The translations under genes were made by a program, and so were the position numbers. The notes below the pieces were generated by a model. That model was not told where the DNA came from. It ran no database searches and was given only the letters and a program-made list of their open reading frames with translations. Of a stretch of DNA of 64,000 nt, positions 45,036 to 54,351 are shown piece after piece. Position 1 is the first letter of the stretch. The number at the start of each line of letters is the position of its first letter. The stretch comes from Calditrichia bacterium (GTDB lineage Bacteria > Calditrichota > Calditrichia > RBG-13-44-9 > J075), in contig JANQQU010000063.1 in assembly GCA_028284905.1 (NCBI GenBank), forward strand, positions 1 through 64,000. Reading direction: 5' to 3'.

Positions 45036-46389
45036 TGTGCTTTCTCCGCCGTTTATTGATAAAATGTTCTCCGGTGTCTTTGCTGATTAACTCATAAAGA
45101 ATCGCTTTTTTGCCGGGACGTGCCCGTAATATTCGCCCGAGACGTTGCACATGCTCGCGCACGCTGCCGCTGCCGGAAACGATAATCGCAATGTTTGCCT
45201 CCGGTACGTCTACCCCTTCGTTCAATACTTTGGAGGTGACCAGCATATTAAATTCTCCCTCCCGGAAAGCCTGCAAAAAATTTTCCCGTTCCTTCAGTTT
45301 CGTATGATGGGTCAGCACCGGTAGAAAAAATTCTTTGCCGATACGATAAGCCATATCATTATCCTGGGTAAAAATCAGGATACGGTCCCCGCGATGTTCG
45401 GCCAGCAGCTCCCAGAGATAGGCGAGTTTTGCGCTCGATGCCTGACTGAGCTGTTTCTGCAGCAGATATGCTTTAAAGACCTGGCGCCCCTCCGGAGAAC
45501 GGCTGGTTTTCCAGAGAAACTGCTTCCAGCCATTGGCGCTACCCATATTGATCTGTTCTTCGCGGAGATAGGTGAGATAAGTTTGCCGGGCATGATCATA
45601 TTGCTCCCGTTCTGTCTCGGTCATGTCCACCTGTAAGGTGATCACTTCATAAGGCGCGAGGGTGCTGCCTTTCAGTGAATGGATATCGGCATTATAGCAG
45701 ATGTTCCCAACCAGCTCATAGAGACGACTCTCTTTGCCATCGGCTCGCTCCGGCGTTGCGGTCAGGCCCAGCCGGTAGGGGGCAATGTTGCTGATTGCAG
45801 TGTATTGATATTGTTCCCCGGGAAGGTGATGACACTCATCGAAAACCAGAAAACCAAAGCGATTTCCTTTGCTTTGCACATGGATAAGCGCAGAATCGTA
45901 CGTGGCAACGGTTAGGGGCGCCAATTCGTTATAACCGCCACCGAGCAAACCGATCTCTTGCTTAAAATATTTCTTCAGAACGGCATACCATTGATGCATC
46001 AGATCGATGGTCGGGACATGCACCAAAGTCGGCCGCTGCACTTTTTCAATCAACATGACGGCGAGAATGGTTTTCCCGGCACCGGTAGGCAGCGTTACGA
46101 CCCCTTGTTTACCGGCATTGAGCCAGGCTTTCTCCGCTGCCTGTTGGTGCGGGCGAGGCACCAGGGGGATCTGCAGGGGAAAAGGCGTTGTTTCAAAAAC
46201 TTTCGCTTCATCCTGGTAGGTTAATTTATTTTTGTGTAAATGAAGGATAATTTCCCGGTAGCAATACGCCGGCGCCCGGTAACTGCGGGTGCGCGGATCC
46301 CACTTCACGACCGGTAATGCCTGCAGGGACTCCGGAGGGGATTTAAGCAGCAAGGTGCCTTTGTCAAAAAATATCCGGGTAGATTCCAA
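45007..46389 (-). CDS. XPB/Ssl2-family DNA helicase
   Basis: A 460-residue superfamily 2 helicase of the XPB type. Q-tip region then Walker A LPTGAGKT (residues 100-107), Walker B DECHH (184-188), the LTATPERADGKESRLY motif III region, and motif VI-like VQRLGRILR near residue 430. The gene begins with a TTG at 46389; no better start is in frame before the Walker A motif. In archaea XPB pairs with Bax1 as here. A role in nucleotide-excision-like repair or fork processing is inferred from that pairing. Confidence 0.85.
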   Translation of the reverse strand: MESTRIFFDKGTLLLKSPPESLQALPVVKWDPRTRSYRAPAYCYREIILHLHKNKLTYQDEAKVFETTPFPLQIPLVPRPHQQAAEKAWLNAGKQGVVTLPTGAGKTILAVMLIEKVQRPTLVHVPTIDLMHQWYAVLKKYFKQEIGLLGGGYNELAPLTVATYDSALIHVQSKGNRFGFLVFDECHHLPGEQYQYTAISNIAPYRLGLTATPERADGKESRLYELVGNICYNADIHSLKGSTLAPYEVITLQVDMTETEREQYDHARQTYLTYLREEQINMGSANGWKQFLWKTSRSPEGRQVFKAYLLQKQLSQASSAKLAYLWELLAEHRGDRILIFTQDNDMAYRIGKEFFLPVLTHHTKLKERENFLQAFREGEFNMLVTSKVLNEGVDVPEANIAIIVSGSGSVREHVQRLGRILRARPGKKAILYELISKDTGEHFINKRRRKHSAYKGPRPL

Positions 46390-46837
46390 GGGTTATCACT
46401 GTTTTCTTGATTGTGTATTCATCATCTGATAAACAATGAACAAACTGGTATACATAAATTCAACTGTTTTTATTGATAAAGAAAATAGTTGATAAATGTG
46501 TAAAATATTTGCACACTTTTGTAAAGTGTATTCGCTTGTTCGGGGTTCGCTTAAGTGAATAGACTTGATCTGGGGTGTTTCAAGGAAATGGCTTGAGGGG
46601 AAATTCTATCAAGTCTCTGGACTTGATTTGCATCACATCAACAAAATGACTTTAAGAAAAGGGCGATCCAGGATAAATTCTTTAAATATGCCATATCAAT
46701 CTGGCGTCATTTTGAGAAAAGAGATTAACATACAATTAAATTACGGCTGCAGATTGATTTAGTTCACAATTTCAATTTTAAAAATTTAAGGTTCTCTGGC
46801 ATATTTTGTAATCAAGTATTATTAGTAATTCTTGATA

Positions 46838-47040
46838 TGTAACCCTTTCAGGGTAAAATGCTTTCGGGGATTTTAACCCTGGGCTGGAAAGCGCTTCAGC
46901 CCAGGGTTAGAATCTGTAACCGGCTCTCCCTTCGGGGCTTTGCGGTAAAAATACGCCGAAGGCGTTGCATATCTCAACCGGGGGGCATATGTGAGCCCCC
47001 CGGTTGAGATAACTTTTTTAGAAACCCTGAAGGGGTTACA
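46838..47040. repeat. 203-base nested palindromic element
   Basis: Outer arms TGTAACCCTTTCAGGGT (46838) and ACCCTGAAGGGGTTACA (47024-47040) match at 16 of 17 positions. Inside are a 12-base stem AACCCTGGGCTG/CAGCCCAGGGTT (46875-46908) and a perfect 17-base stem (46970-47011). Shorter GC-rich fold-backs lie between (TTCGGGG, CGCCGAAGGCG). The last stem is followed by a T-run. It has the look of a non-coding MITE-like or structured dispersed repeat. No ORF is inside. The rest of the 46390-47156 gap is AT-rich without recognisable elements. Confidence 0.75.
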
Positions 47041-47156
47041 GAATTTTTTATGTTAAATGTTGCCATTGAATACATTTACACAAAATTTGTCCAAGAACGA
47101 AATTTATCAAAACGGTTTTCGCTACTTAGGTCTGTAACATCGACAAATCCTGTGGA

Positions 47157-49121
47157 ATGAAAATGCGTCTTCAACTAATAGCTGTTCTATTCATGTCAAT
47201 TTTTATACATGCGAATCTGCTCGCCCGGGAAAACGGACGGCAGGTAATCTATGGCGAAACACTGCGGAAGGCTGGCATTTTTCGTTTGGGTGAAATATTG
47301 CAGTTGAGTGCCGATTGGTATACTGGGAGCATTGATGGCTTTATTTACCAGGCTGCACCGGGAGGATTGGGAAATTTTTCCGGAGAGAACTGGGAGATAT
47401 TGCTTGACGGTATGCCATTAAATCTGCGCCTCGTTGATAATAAAGATATGAATTTGCTGCCGGTCAGCATCCATGAGATTGACTCGGTCGAAATTTTCAG
47501 CAATGCGCAAATCCATGAAGGTTTGTTCAACGATCGTGGTATCATTCATCTCCATACACGCCGCCCGGCCCCGGGGATTCATACTCAAGTAAATGGATGG
47601 ATTGGCAATGAAACTGGCGACCCGGGACCGCTGGTTTTTCTCGATCAATCGTTGCGTAACGTCGATCGCATTGGGCCGGATTATACCTTTGCCCTTAGCG
47701 GCCGCTTTGCCGGATGGCATTTCCGCCTGGGTGCGCTGGAGCAAAATCAATATTTCACTTATCCGGCGGCGCGGGAGCGAAACCGGCGGCGAAACAATGA
47801 CTATCTGCGGATGCAAACCGGTGCGCCTGCTTTGCGGATGGGATACCTGGGCAAAAAGATCACGGTCAACTTTTTTACCGGGTATACAACCTCATCCGGA
47901 AATTATCTTGACAGTCTCGGTGGCGCAGCGCCGTTGTTTTTCCTGCCTTACCGGAGAGAGCTTCCCACTGACCGGCAATACACAGTTGCTACACTAAGCG
48001 GGGAATATAAATATCATAAGAATGGAGAAATCTCTACACAACTAGGCTATGATGATTTGGCACTGGGAGAAAATCAAAATTTCCCCGGTGGTTTTAATCT
48101 CAATTGGAAAATGCGTCATTGGCAGGGCGCTTTGGCAAATCGTTATCGCAAGGGAAATCTTCACATGATGCAGGGCGTTTCCTGGCGGCGTTATCGCAGC
48201 ATCCGGGAAAGTGGAATAGAGCAAAATGATCTGACTTTCTATCAAGCAACGATCCAGTTTCGCTGGCAGCAGCAGAAGAAAATCCGCCAGCTAGAAACGC
48301 TGTTTCTAAAGGGGCCGAACAACCTGGCCGTGAAATCTGCTCTTTTTTTTCAAATGCCTGTTGGCGACCAGCAGACAATTTCTTTCAATGCCGCATATGC
48401 CCAACGGTTGTTTAGTGAAGATAATAATCTCTGGTTCTGGACCCGGCGCGGGTATGATCTCTTAAACCGGCTGGAAATTCCCTACCGTTTTTCCGGAACA
48501 GCGGGAAAATCCACCACACTAACCCTTGACGGCGCCTGGCAGTATCATTTCCGGAACGAGCAACGTCTGCAAGTCAGTCTGGGTGTTTATCATCATAATG
48601 GCATCTACATTCCCGAACAATCACTCAGTGATGATCCGGAAGGAGGATTACTCGGGCTGCTAAAAATTAACCATAATGAAAGTGGAACCTTGCTGCGCTC
48701 CCGGCTCCGCTGGCAGAATACCCTCTGGCAATTCGTTCGCCAATCAATTGTTTATAATTTTCAAACGCCGGCTTCCGGCAGTGCCGTTTACAGAAAATCG
48801 CAAGATCGTGTCCCTGCCCATTGGTTGCGATATACCCTGGATTGGCAGCCGGTAAAACACTTCTCCATCTGGGGCTCCGTGAACTTTCAGAGCGAAACTC
48901 GCTGGCATAGTTATCCGGAAAATGCCATTGGTAGTGCGGCGAATCCCGCCAGGCTACCAGCGCGCTGGCTTTGTGATCTCGCTTTCCGGAAAGAAATTTG
49001 GGATGGCCGGCTGAGCAGCAGTCTGGTATTCCGCAACCTTTTTGATGGCCGCGATCAGTATCATCCATATGGCATCGAGAGTGCCCTGCGGTTTTATGCC
49101 CATCTCCAGGTTAAGCTTTGA
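47157..49121 (+). CDS. TonB-dependent-receptor-like outer-membrane barrel
   Basis: A 654-residue outer-membrane protein. A signal peptide (LIAVLFMSIFIHANLLA) leads to a plug-like domain (about residues 30-145: IFRLGEILQLSADWYTG, ILLDGMPLNLRL, SIHEIDSVEIFSNA). The remainder is a beta-barrel with alternating polar and aromatic strands and the C-terminal aromatic motif FYAHLQVKL. It lacks the N-terminal carboxypeptidase-like domain of SusC proteins and a clear TonB box. The substrate is unknown. An in-frame ATG two codons later is an alternative start. Confidence 0.8.
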   Translation: MKMRLQLIAVLFMSIFIHANLLARENGRQVIYGETLRKAGIFRLGEILQLSADWYTGSIDGFIYQAAPGGLGNFSGENWEILLDGMPLNLRLVDNKDMNLLPVSIHEIDSVEIFSNAQIHEGLFNDRGIIHLHTRRPAPGIHTQVNGWIGNETGDPGPLVFLDQSLRNVDRIGPDYTFALSGRFAGWHFRLGALEQNQYFTYPAARERNRRRNNDYLRMQTGAPALRMGYLGKKITVNFFTGYTTSSGNYLDSLGGAAPLFFLPYRRELPTDRQYTVATLSGEYKYHKNGEISTQLGYDDLALGENQNFPGGFNLNWKMRHWQGALANRYRKGNLHMMQGVSWRRYRSIRESGIEQNDLTFYQATIQFRWQQQKKIRQLETLFLKGPNNLAVKSALFFQMPVGDQQTISFNAAYAQRLFSEDNNLWFWTRRGYDLLNRLEIPYRFSGTAGKSTTLTLDGAWQYHFRNEQRLQVSLGVYHHNGIYIPEQSLSDDPEGGLLGLLKINHNESGTLLRSRLRWQNTLWQFVRQSIVYNFQTPASGSAVYRKSQDRVPAHWLRYTLDWQPVKHFSIWGSVNFQSETRWHSYPENAIGSAANPARLPARWLCDLAFRKEIWDGRLSSSLVFRNLFDGRDQYHPYGIESALRFYAHLQVKL

Positions 49122-49187
49122 GAGATGTAATTTTGATGATGAATGTAAATTTATTTGTAGGTTAAATATGTAATGCTATTTGATCTG

Positions 49188-49273
49188 TCATTGCGAGGTG
49201 CCTTTTGCCGAAGCAATCTCAAAAGGTGCACCTACAAAGGGATCGCTTCGTCGCTGAACTCCTCGCGATGACA
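49188..49273. repeat. Palindromic repeat family C
   Basis: TGTCATTGCGAGG (left) and CTCCTCGCGATGACA (right) enclose GAAGCAATCTC and GATCGCTTCGTCG, an inverted repeat about 86 bases long. It is of a type seen in many bacterial genomes (gagattgcttcg family). It lies in the 49122-49489 gap, overlapping no gene that I accept. Confidence 0.75.
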
Positions 49274-49489
49274 GTGAGTGGCAATACTTCTTTTGCACTA
49301 TTAACTTATTGTATCCATAATTTGAAAGCGTATCAGATTTCTGATAGTCATTTCCTGTTTGAAAAGATATTTCAAAAACTATTTCTTTGTTTTAAGTTGT
49401 TTGTTTATAACGCCTTGCGGGTCTTTAAAGGGAGTGCTGGCCTGGCATTTGCATTATACAAAGCAGCAATGATAAAAAAGGAGTTTATT

Positions 49490-49966
49490 ATGAAACGCTA
49501 CTTATTTGTTCCACTGTTCTTTGCCTTGATGATCCTCTTTAGCGGATGTCAGTCAGAAAAATCACCGGTTGCCGCTAACGAAGATGAGGGCAGTAAAACC
49601 GAAGTTGTAATGGTTGATGATATTGACACGAGCACTTTGGCGGCAGATCCATTCAACCTTAATGCTGCCAGCCTGGATGGAGACGAGCTGAATTTAAATG
49701 TTTCCTATAGCGGTGGTTGCCAGGAGCATCTGTTCCGCTTTGTTGCGGAAAGAAATTTCATCGACGGCAATCCGGTAGAGGCAGTTTTTGTGCTTTCCCA
49801 TAATGCCAATAATGACGCCTGCGAAGCCTGGTTAACAAACAGACTAAGCTTTAATCTCTCTCCCTTAAAGGCTTACTTCCGCAGCGTTTACCAGGTAAAT
49901 GAAGGGCAAATTCTTATCAAGGTGACCGATACGGACAAAACTTACGAAATTGTCTACGAATTCTAA
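49490..49966 (+). CDS. Small lipoprotein of unknown function
   Basis: A 158-residue lipoprotein: KRYLFVPLFFALMILFSGC gives a signal peptide with lipobox Cys20. The mature part is acidic and beta-rich (LNVSYSGGCQEHLFRF, EAVFVLSHNANNDACEAWL, LIKVTDTDKTYEIVYEF), with two further cysteines that could form a disulfide. No family is recognised. AAGGAG at 49479 fits the ATG at 49490; the open frame to 49205 upstream enters repeat family C and is ignored. A strong terminator follows at 50060. Confidence 0.7.
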   Translation: MKRYLFVPLFFALMILFSGCQSEKSPVAANEDEGSKTEVVMVDDIDTSTLAADPFNLNAASLDGDELNLNVSYSGGCQEHLFRFVAERNFIDGNPVEAVFVLSHNANNDACEAWLTNRLSFNLSPLKAYFRSVYQVNEGQILIKVTDTDKTYEIVYEF

Positions 49967-50059
49967 TAACCGGCAAGAACATTTCCGGCAGCTTGCTGAA
50001 ATGACTATATAATCGATTCCAACACTGCGCTACACTCCTCAGTTTTGGAATCCTACTGA

Positions 50060-50106
50060 CACAGCGGTTGATTAACCCGGGCCGGGCAACCGCTGTGCTT
50101 TTTTTC
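50060..50106 (+). terminator. Rho-independent terminator
   Basis: CACAGCGGTTG and CAACCGCTGTG form a perfect 11-base stem with a GC-rich loop, followed directly by a run of T residues. It closes the lipoprotein gene. Confidence 0.9.
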
Positions 50107-50290
50107 ATAAAGCTCTCTCCGCGCATCCCCCTCAAATGCCTCAATTATTTTCAACCCGGGAAGTATTGAAAATCTCGGCTTTATTTCATAGATTGCACCC
50201 TTACACACTTTCAGAAAGCAAATCAGTGTATTTAGTTAAGGGGACAAAAATATATAAGTCATATATAGATTAACTGGCTTTTTATTTTCC

Positions 50291-50331
50291 CTTTGCCCAT
50301 TTGCAAATTTGCAAATCTACAAATGGGCAAG
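50291..50331. repeat. Palindromic repeat family A, copy 3
   Basis: TTTGCCCATTTGCAAATTTG faces TCTACAAATGGGCAA, the same units as the copies at 3009-3080 and 3642-3709. It sits between the terminator at 50060 and the GyrI-like gene; nothing else is seen in the 49967-50406 gap. Confidence 0.7.
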
Positions 50332-50406
50332 AGGCAGTTGAGCGGTTAACTTTAATGTTTTTAGCGCTTCCGTTTTCAAGGTATTTTTGTCTTAAGGCTT
50401 ATTTGA

Positions 50407-50916
50407 ATGATTAAGGGTATCGAATCTATGAAGCCTCAAATAGAAACATTGGCGGAAAAAAAACTGGTTGGGCAGCGAGTGCAAATGTCGCTGGTAAATA
50501 ACCAGACCCAAGCGTTATGGCAGGGATTTATGTCCCGGAGGAAAGAAGTGACGAATACTGTCGGGACTGATTTCTATTCCATGCAAATCTACGATCCCTC
50601 CTACTTTATGAATTTTAGTCCGACAAATTCTTTCGAGAAATGGGCCACTGTAGAAGTCTCTGATTTTAATGATATCCCGGAAGGCATGGAAAGCATTATT
50701 CTGCCAGGCGGATTGTATGCTGTTTTCCTCTATAAAGGATTGCCGGCAGAAGCAGGTAAGCTTTTTCAATATATTTTCGGGGTTTGGATACCGGCATCGG
50801 AATATGAGCTGGACGGTCGTCCCCACTTTGAGGTTTTAGGTGAAAAGTATAAAAATGACTCGCCGGATTCCGAGGAGGAAATTTGGATTCCGGTGCGGCC
50901 GAAAGCAGTACCTTAA
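50407..50916 (+). CDS. GyrI-like small-molecule-binding protein
   Basis: A 169-residue stand-alone ligand-binding protein of the GyrI/SOUL-like superfamily. The family features are a start at KKLVGQRVQMSL, a central FEKWATVEVSDF strand and the C-terminal GGLYAVFLYKGLPAEAGKLF, where the latter half resembles the AraC effector-binding fold. It has no DNA-binding domain. The ATG at 50407 and an internal ATG at 50428 are equally poor in ribosome-binding signal. The M64 peptidase follows after 10 bases, so they may share a transcript. Confidence 0.55.
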   Translation: MIKGIESMKPQIETLAEKKLVGQRVQMSLVNNQTQALWQGFMSRRKEVTNTVGTDFYSMQIYDPSYFMNFSPTNSFEKWATVEVSDFNDIPEGMESIILPGGLYAVFLYKGLPAEAGKLFQYIFGVWIPASEYELDGRPHFEVLGEKYKNDSPDSEEEIWIPVRPKAVP

Positions 50917-50926
50917 GGAGAGTGTA

Positions 50927-52402
50927 ATGAAAAATGTATGTTATTTGACCTTCATTCTATTGTTGACCGGCAGCCTGTTTGCCCAGGAACGTCCGCGCTT
51001 TGAAGATTACTTCGAAGATGCGACCATGCGCGTAGACTATTACCATACGGCGGATGCAAAAACCGCGACCTTTACTCTGGATCAGATCTACCGCCAGGGG
51101 ATTTGGGCCGGTAGCCGTAAACATTTGATTGAGCCGTATGATTTAGGGAAATACCATGCAAAAGTATACGATGCTGCATCAAACCGTCTGATTTTCACCA
51201 AGGGATATAATAGCTTCTGTGAAGAATATCAGACCACTGCTCCTGCCCGGGAAGGCATCAAACGCACTTATCACGAAACGGTGTTGATCCCTTTTCCGAA
51301 ACGTCCGGTACTGTTTACCATCGAAGCCCGCGACAAGCAAAACCTGATGCACCCGGTTTTTGTGCAGCAGATTGACCCCGCTGATTACCACATTATCCGG
51401 GAAACACCTGCGCGTGGTGATTTGATCGTAAAACAGATGATCAATGGCGATTCCCATAAAAAGGTTGATCTGCTCTTTCTCGGTGAGGGCTATACTGAAA
51501 AAGAAAAAGATAAATTCCGGCAAGATTTAAAGAAATTCAGCGATTGGGTTTTTGAGTGGGAACCGTACAAACGCTATAAAAAAGCCTTTAATGTCTACGG
51601 CATCTTAAGTCCTTCGGTGGAAAGCGGCACGGACGAGCCGCGCGCGAACAGCTATAAAAATACTGCGCTAAATACCTCGTTCAATACCTTCGACTCTCCC
51701 CGCTACATTCTTACCGAGGATAATAAAACCCTGCGGGATGTTGCCGCCCAGGTGCCGTACGATGCCATTTTGATCATGATTAATCACGACCGATATGGGG
51801 GCGGGGGAATTTATAATGCCTACACGACCTTCACCGCCGGGGACGATCGCTCGGAGTTCCTGCTGGTGCATGAGATGGGGCACTCTTTTGCCGGGCTGGC
51901 GGATGAGTATTATACTTCGGATGTTTCTTATGAGGAGTTTTACAAGCCGGGTGTCGAACCGCTGGCGCATAACCTGACGGCGTTGTTGGATCCGGAAAAT
52001 ATCAAGTGGAAGCATCTGCTTTCCCCGGGAATTGACATTCCAACGGACTGGCAGAAGTCGACATTTGATAGTTTGACTGCAGCCATTGGGGCAAATAATC
52101 GCGAGCTGCGAACAGAAAGAGAACGATTGCAGGCCGCCGGCGCCAGTCCGGTCGAAATCGAAGCTATGGAAAAAACCTATGCCGAACGTTCTGCTGCAAT
52201 TACCGCGGAGATCAATCGCTTTTTTCTGAACCATCCCCTGCGTGGGAAGGTCGGTGCATTTGAGGGCGGCGGTTACGTTTCCGAGGGATTTTACCGCCCA
52301 ACGGTGAATTCGGCAATGCATCGCTTTTTGAATGAAGAAAAAACTTTTTATCCGGTAAACGAAGAAGGCATTGAGCGAATCATCCGCTATTATAGTGAAT
52401 AA
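50927..52402 (+). CDS. Secreted M64-family metallopeptidase
   Basis: A 491-residue exported zinc peptidase. A signal peptide (YLTFILLLTGSLFAQ) is followed by an N-terminal beta-rich propeptide-like part and the M64 catalytic domain. The zinc-site motif HEMGHSFAGLADEY has His315, Glu316, His319 and Asp326. The M64 family includes the IgA peptidase of Clostridium ramosum. It probably degrades environmental or host proteins; the actual substrate is not known. AAGGAG upstream fixes the ATG at 50927. A GTG 17 bases past its stop starts the next gene. Confidence 0.9.
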   Translation: MKNVCYLTFILLLTGSLFAQERPRFEDYFEDATMRVDYYHTADAKTATFTLDQIYRQGIWAGSRKHLIEPYDLGKYHAKVYDAASNRLIFTKGYNSFCEEYQTTAPAREGIKRTYHETVLIPFPKRPVLFTIEARDKQNLMHPVFVQQIDPADYHIIRETPARGDLIVKQMINGDSHKKVDLLFLGEGYTEKEKDKFRQDLKKFSDWVFEWEPYKRYKKAFNVYGILSPSVESGTDEPRANSYKNTALNTSFNTFDSPRYILTEDNKTLRDVAAQVPYDAILIMINHDRYGGGGIYNAYTTFTAGDDRSEFLLVHEMGHSFAGLADEYYTSDVSYEEFYKPGVEPLAHNLTALLDPENIKWKHLLSPGIDIPTDWQKSTFDSLTAAIGANNRELRTERERLQAAGASPVEIEAMEKTYAERSAAITAEINRFFLNHPLRGKVGAFEGGGYVSEGFYRPTVNSAMHRFLNEEKTFYPVNEEGIERIIRYYSE

Positions 52403-52418
52403 GGGAAAGGGCAAGCAC

Positions 52419-53408
52419 GTGGCGAATCAAGAATTGCGGTTTTTAAATCGGGAAGAAGTGAAGGAGGCATTGCCAATGGCAGCGGCCATTGAAGCGATGA
52501 AGGAGGCATTTGCCTTGCTTTCTGCCCGTCGGGCAATTATCCCGCCCCGGCATTTTATGGACATCCCTTCCCGGGAAGGCACTGTATTGCTGATGCCCTC
52601 CTACGTCCCTCAATTGAAAAAAAGTGCCTTGAAGCTGGTGACGATATTTAAAGAAAATACCGAGAAAGGTTTACCGCTTATTCAGGCCCTGGTGATGCTG
52701 ATGGATGCTACCGATGGCCGCCACCTTGCCCTGATGGAAGGCAGCTATCTAACCGCATTACGCACCGGCGCAGCTAGTGGTGCAGCGACAGATCTGCTCG
52801 CCCGGAATGATTCCCGCATTGCAGCAGTATATGGCACCGGGGCCCAGAGCGAAACGCAGATCGAAGCGATTTGTGCAGTGCGCCCGATCGAGGAAATTAT
52901 GGTTTTTGGCCGCAGCCGGGAAAAGTCGGAAACGTTTGCCCGGAAGATGAGTGAACGCTTTGAGATTAATATCCATGCTGCCAACGCCCCGGAAGATGTC
53001 TCCCGGGCGGATGTGGTTTGTGCGGCAACCACCTCCGAGCTACCGGTTTTTTCCGACAGCAATCTCAAAGCAGGGGTTCACATCAATGGCGTCGGCTCCT
53101 ATCGCCCCGATTGGCAGGAAGTGCCCGCGGAAACGGTTATCCGCGCAAAGGTCGTTATTGATGAATGGGAGTCCTGCTGGGCAGAAGCGGGCGATTTAAT
53201 AATACCGGTGGAGCGCGGCTTGATTAAGCGAAGTCACGTCCATTGCGAATTAGGCGAAATCGTTAATGGCACCAAACGAGGGCGGGAGTCCGATGAAGAG
53301 ATAACCTTCTTTAAGTCGGTTGGCAATGCCGTGCAGGATCTCGCTGCGGCGACAAAAGTGCTGGCCGCAGCGGAAGCACAGGGATTAGGCACGATGCTTT
53401 CCCTGTAG
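52419..53408 (+). CDS. Ornithine cyclodeaminase / mu-crystallin family enzyme
   Basis: A 329-residue NAD(P)-dependent enzyme of the OCD/mu-crystallin family. The N-terminal dimerisation part (REEVKEALPMAAAIEAMKEAF, PPRHFMDIPS) leads to the Rossmann domain (VYGTGAQSETQIEAI, FGRSREKSETF, VVCAATTSELPVF). Members act as ornithine cyclodeaminases, alanine dehydrogenases or ketimine reductases; sequence alone does not choose. The GTG at 52419 is taken as start because AAAGGG lies seven bases upstream; the longer TTG reading to 52371 overlaps the M64 gene. Confidence 0.85.
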   Translation: MANQELRFLNREEVKEALPMAAAIEAMKEAFALLSARRAIIPPRHFMDIPSREGTVLLMPSYVPQLKKSALKLVTIFKENTEKGLPLIQALVMLMDATDGRHLALMEGSYLTALRTGAASGAATDLLARNDSRIAAVYGTGAQSETQIEAICAVRPIEEIMVFGRSREKSETFARKMSERFEINIHAANAPEDVSRADVVCAATTSELPVFSDSNLKAGVHINGVGSYRPDWQEVPAETVIRAKVVIDEWESCWAEAGDLIIPVERGLIKRSHVHCELGEIVNGTKRGRESDEEITFFKSVGNAVQDLAAATKVLAAAEAQGLGTMLSL

Positions 53409-53528
53409 ACGCCGGTTCGCAGATCGCAAATCTCTACTTTTTACTTTATTTTCAATCACTTCGGCCCTAAATTGAGCATACTTTCAAAATGAAACCTCAC
53501 TAAAAAATTAACATACAGGAGTTTATAG

Positions 53529-54233
53529 ATGACGCAAAATGATTTGAGTTTTGGTCAGCGTATGGTCGAAACCCAGGAGCTTAGCCAGGAAAGATCTGCC
53601 TTTATCAAGGGCGTTTACGGATACTTGATGTATGGCGTTATGGCGGCAATTATCGGGGCCTACATCGGTTCCACCACCCCGTTTATTCTGAATTTATTCA
53701 GCGGCTGGATCGGCTGGATTCTTGCCATGGTGCTGTTGAATTTCGTTCCCCGCATCGCTATTGCTTTCCGGCATGATCCCGTTAAAGGATTCCTTGGCCT
53801 GGTGCTAAACGGCCTTATTGCCGGGTTGGTGCTGGGACCGATTGTTTATATCGCCGGCGTGGTAGCAACCGGCACAAATCTGGTGCTGAATGCGTTGCTG
53901 ATTACCGGAATGGTTTTTACCGCGGTGACCGCTTACGTCTGGATGTCCGGACGGCGCTATGAAGCAAAGCGCGGTTTGATCACCGGTATCTTCATGGCCC
54001 TTATCGGCGCGATGGTTCTCAACTTCCTGATGCCGACCGGTATCATTGGCATCCTCATCAGTATTGGTGTCGGCGTAATGGGTATTTTGATTCTGGTGTA
54101 TGCCACTTCCGATATCCTTCATGATACCTCTATGGATAGCCCGATCATCGGCGCCCTGATGTTGTTTGCCGGACTTTTTAATGTTTTCACGATGGTCATT
54201 CATCTGTTGATGGCATTTGGTGGGGACGACTAA
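53529..54233 (+). CDS. Bax-inhibitor-1 / YccA-family membrane protein
   Basis: A 234-residue polytopic protein with about seven transmembrane helices, of the BI-1 family. Bacterial YccA is a substrate and modulator of the FtsH-HflKC complex; here hflK-hflC lie 13 kb away. The acidic-loop pattern (ATSDILHDTSMDSP) and short N-terminal cytosolic tail are as expected. CAGGAG precedes the ATG. The hairpin at 54261-54297 follows. Confidence 0.9.
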   Translation: MTQNDLSFGQRMVETQELSQERSAFIKGVYGYLMYGVMAAIIGAYIGSTTPFILNLFSGWIGWILAMVLLNFVPRIAIAFRHDPVKGFLGLVLNGLIAGLVLGPIVYIAGVVATGTNLVLNALLITGMVFTAVTAYVWMSGRRYEAKRGLITGIFMALIGAMVLNFLMPTGIIGILISIGVGVMGILILVYATSDILHDTSMDSPIIGALMLFAGLFNVFTMVIHLLMAFGGDD

Positions 54234-54260
54234 TCCGCACCACCGGAAATTTCGAGAATG

Positions 54261-54297
54261 AGTGGCAGTAATATGTCGCCAGACGATTACTGCCACT
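54261..54297. terminator. Hairpin after the BI-1 gene
   Basis: AGTGGCAGTAAT and ATTACTGCCACT form a perfect 12-base stem around a 13-base loop. There is no T-run, so it may stop or attenuate transcription into the kinase gene that begins 55 bases later. Confidence 0.55.
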
Positions 54298-54351
54298 GTC
54301 AATTATCGCCCTGCCCGGGCACTACTCTACTGCCGCATAACGGCCTGTCAA

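Noticed and set aside
49205-49489. Upstream extension of the lipoprotein gene
   Set aside because: The extra 95 codons begin within repeat family C and the signal peptide with lipobox starts at 49490 behind a good ribosome-binding site.
53529-54233. BI-1 protein as part of an FtsH/HflKC operon
   Set aside because: HflK and HflC lie 13 kb away with their own terminator; a functional link is possible from YccA biology, but not an operon.
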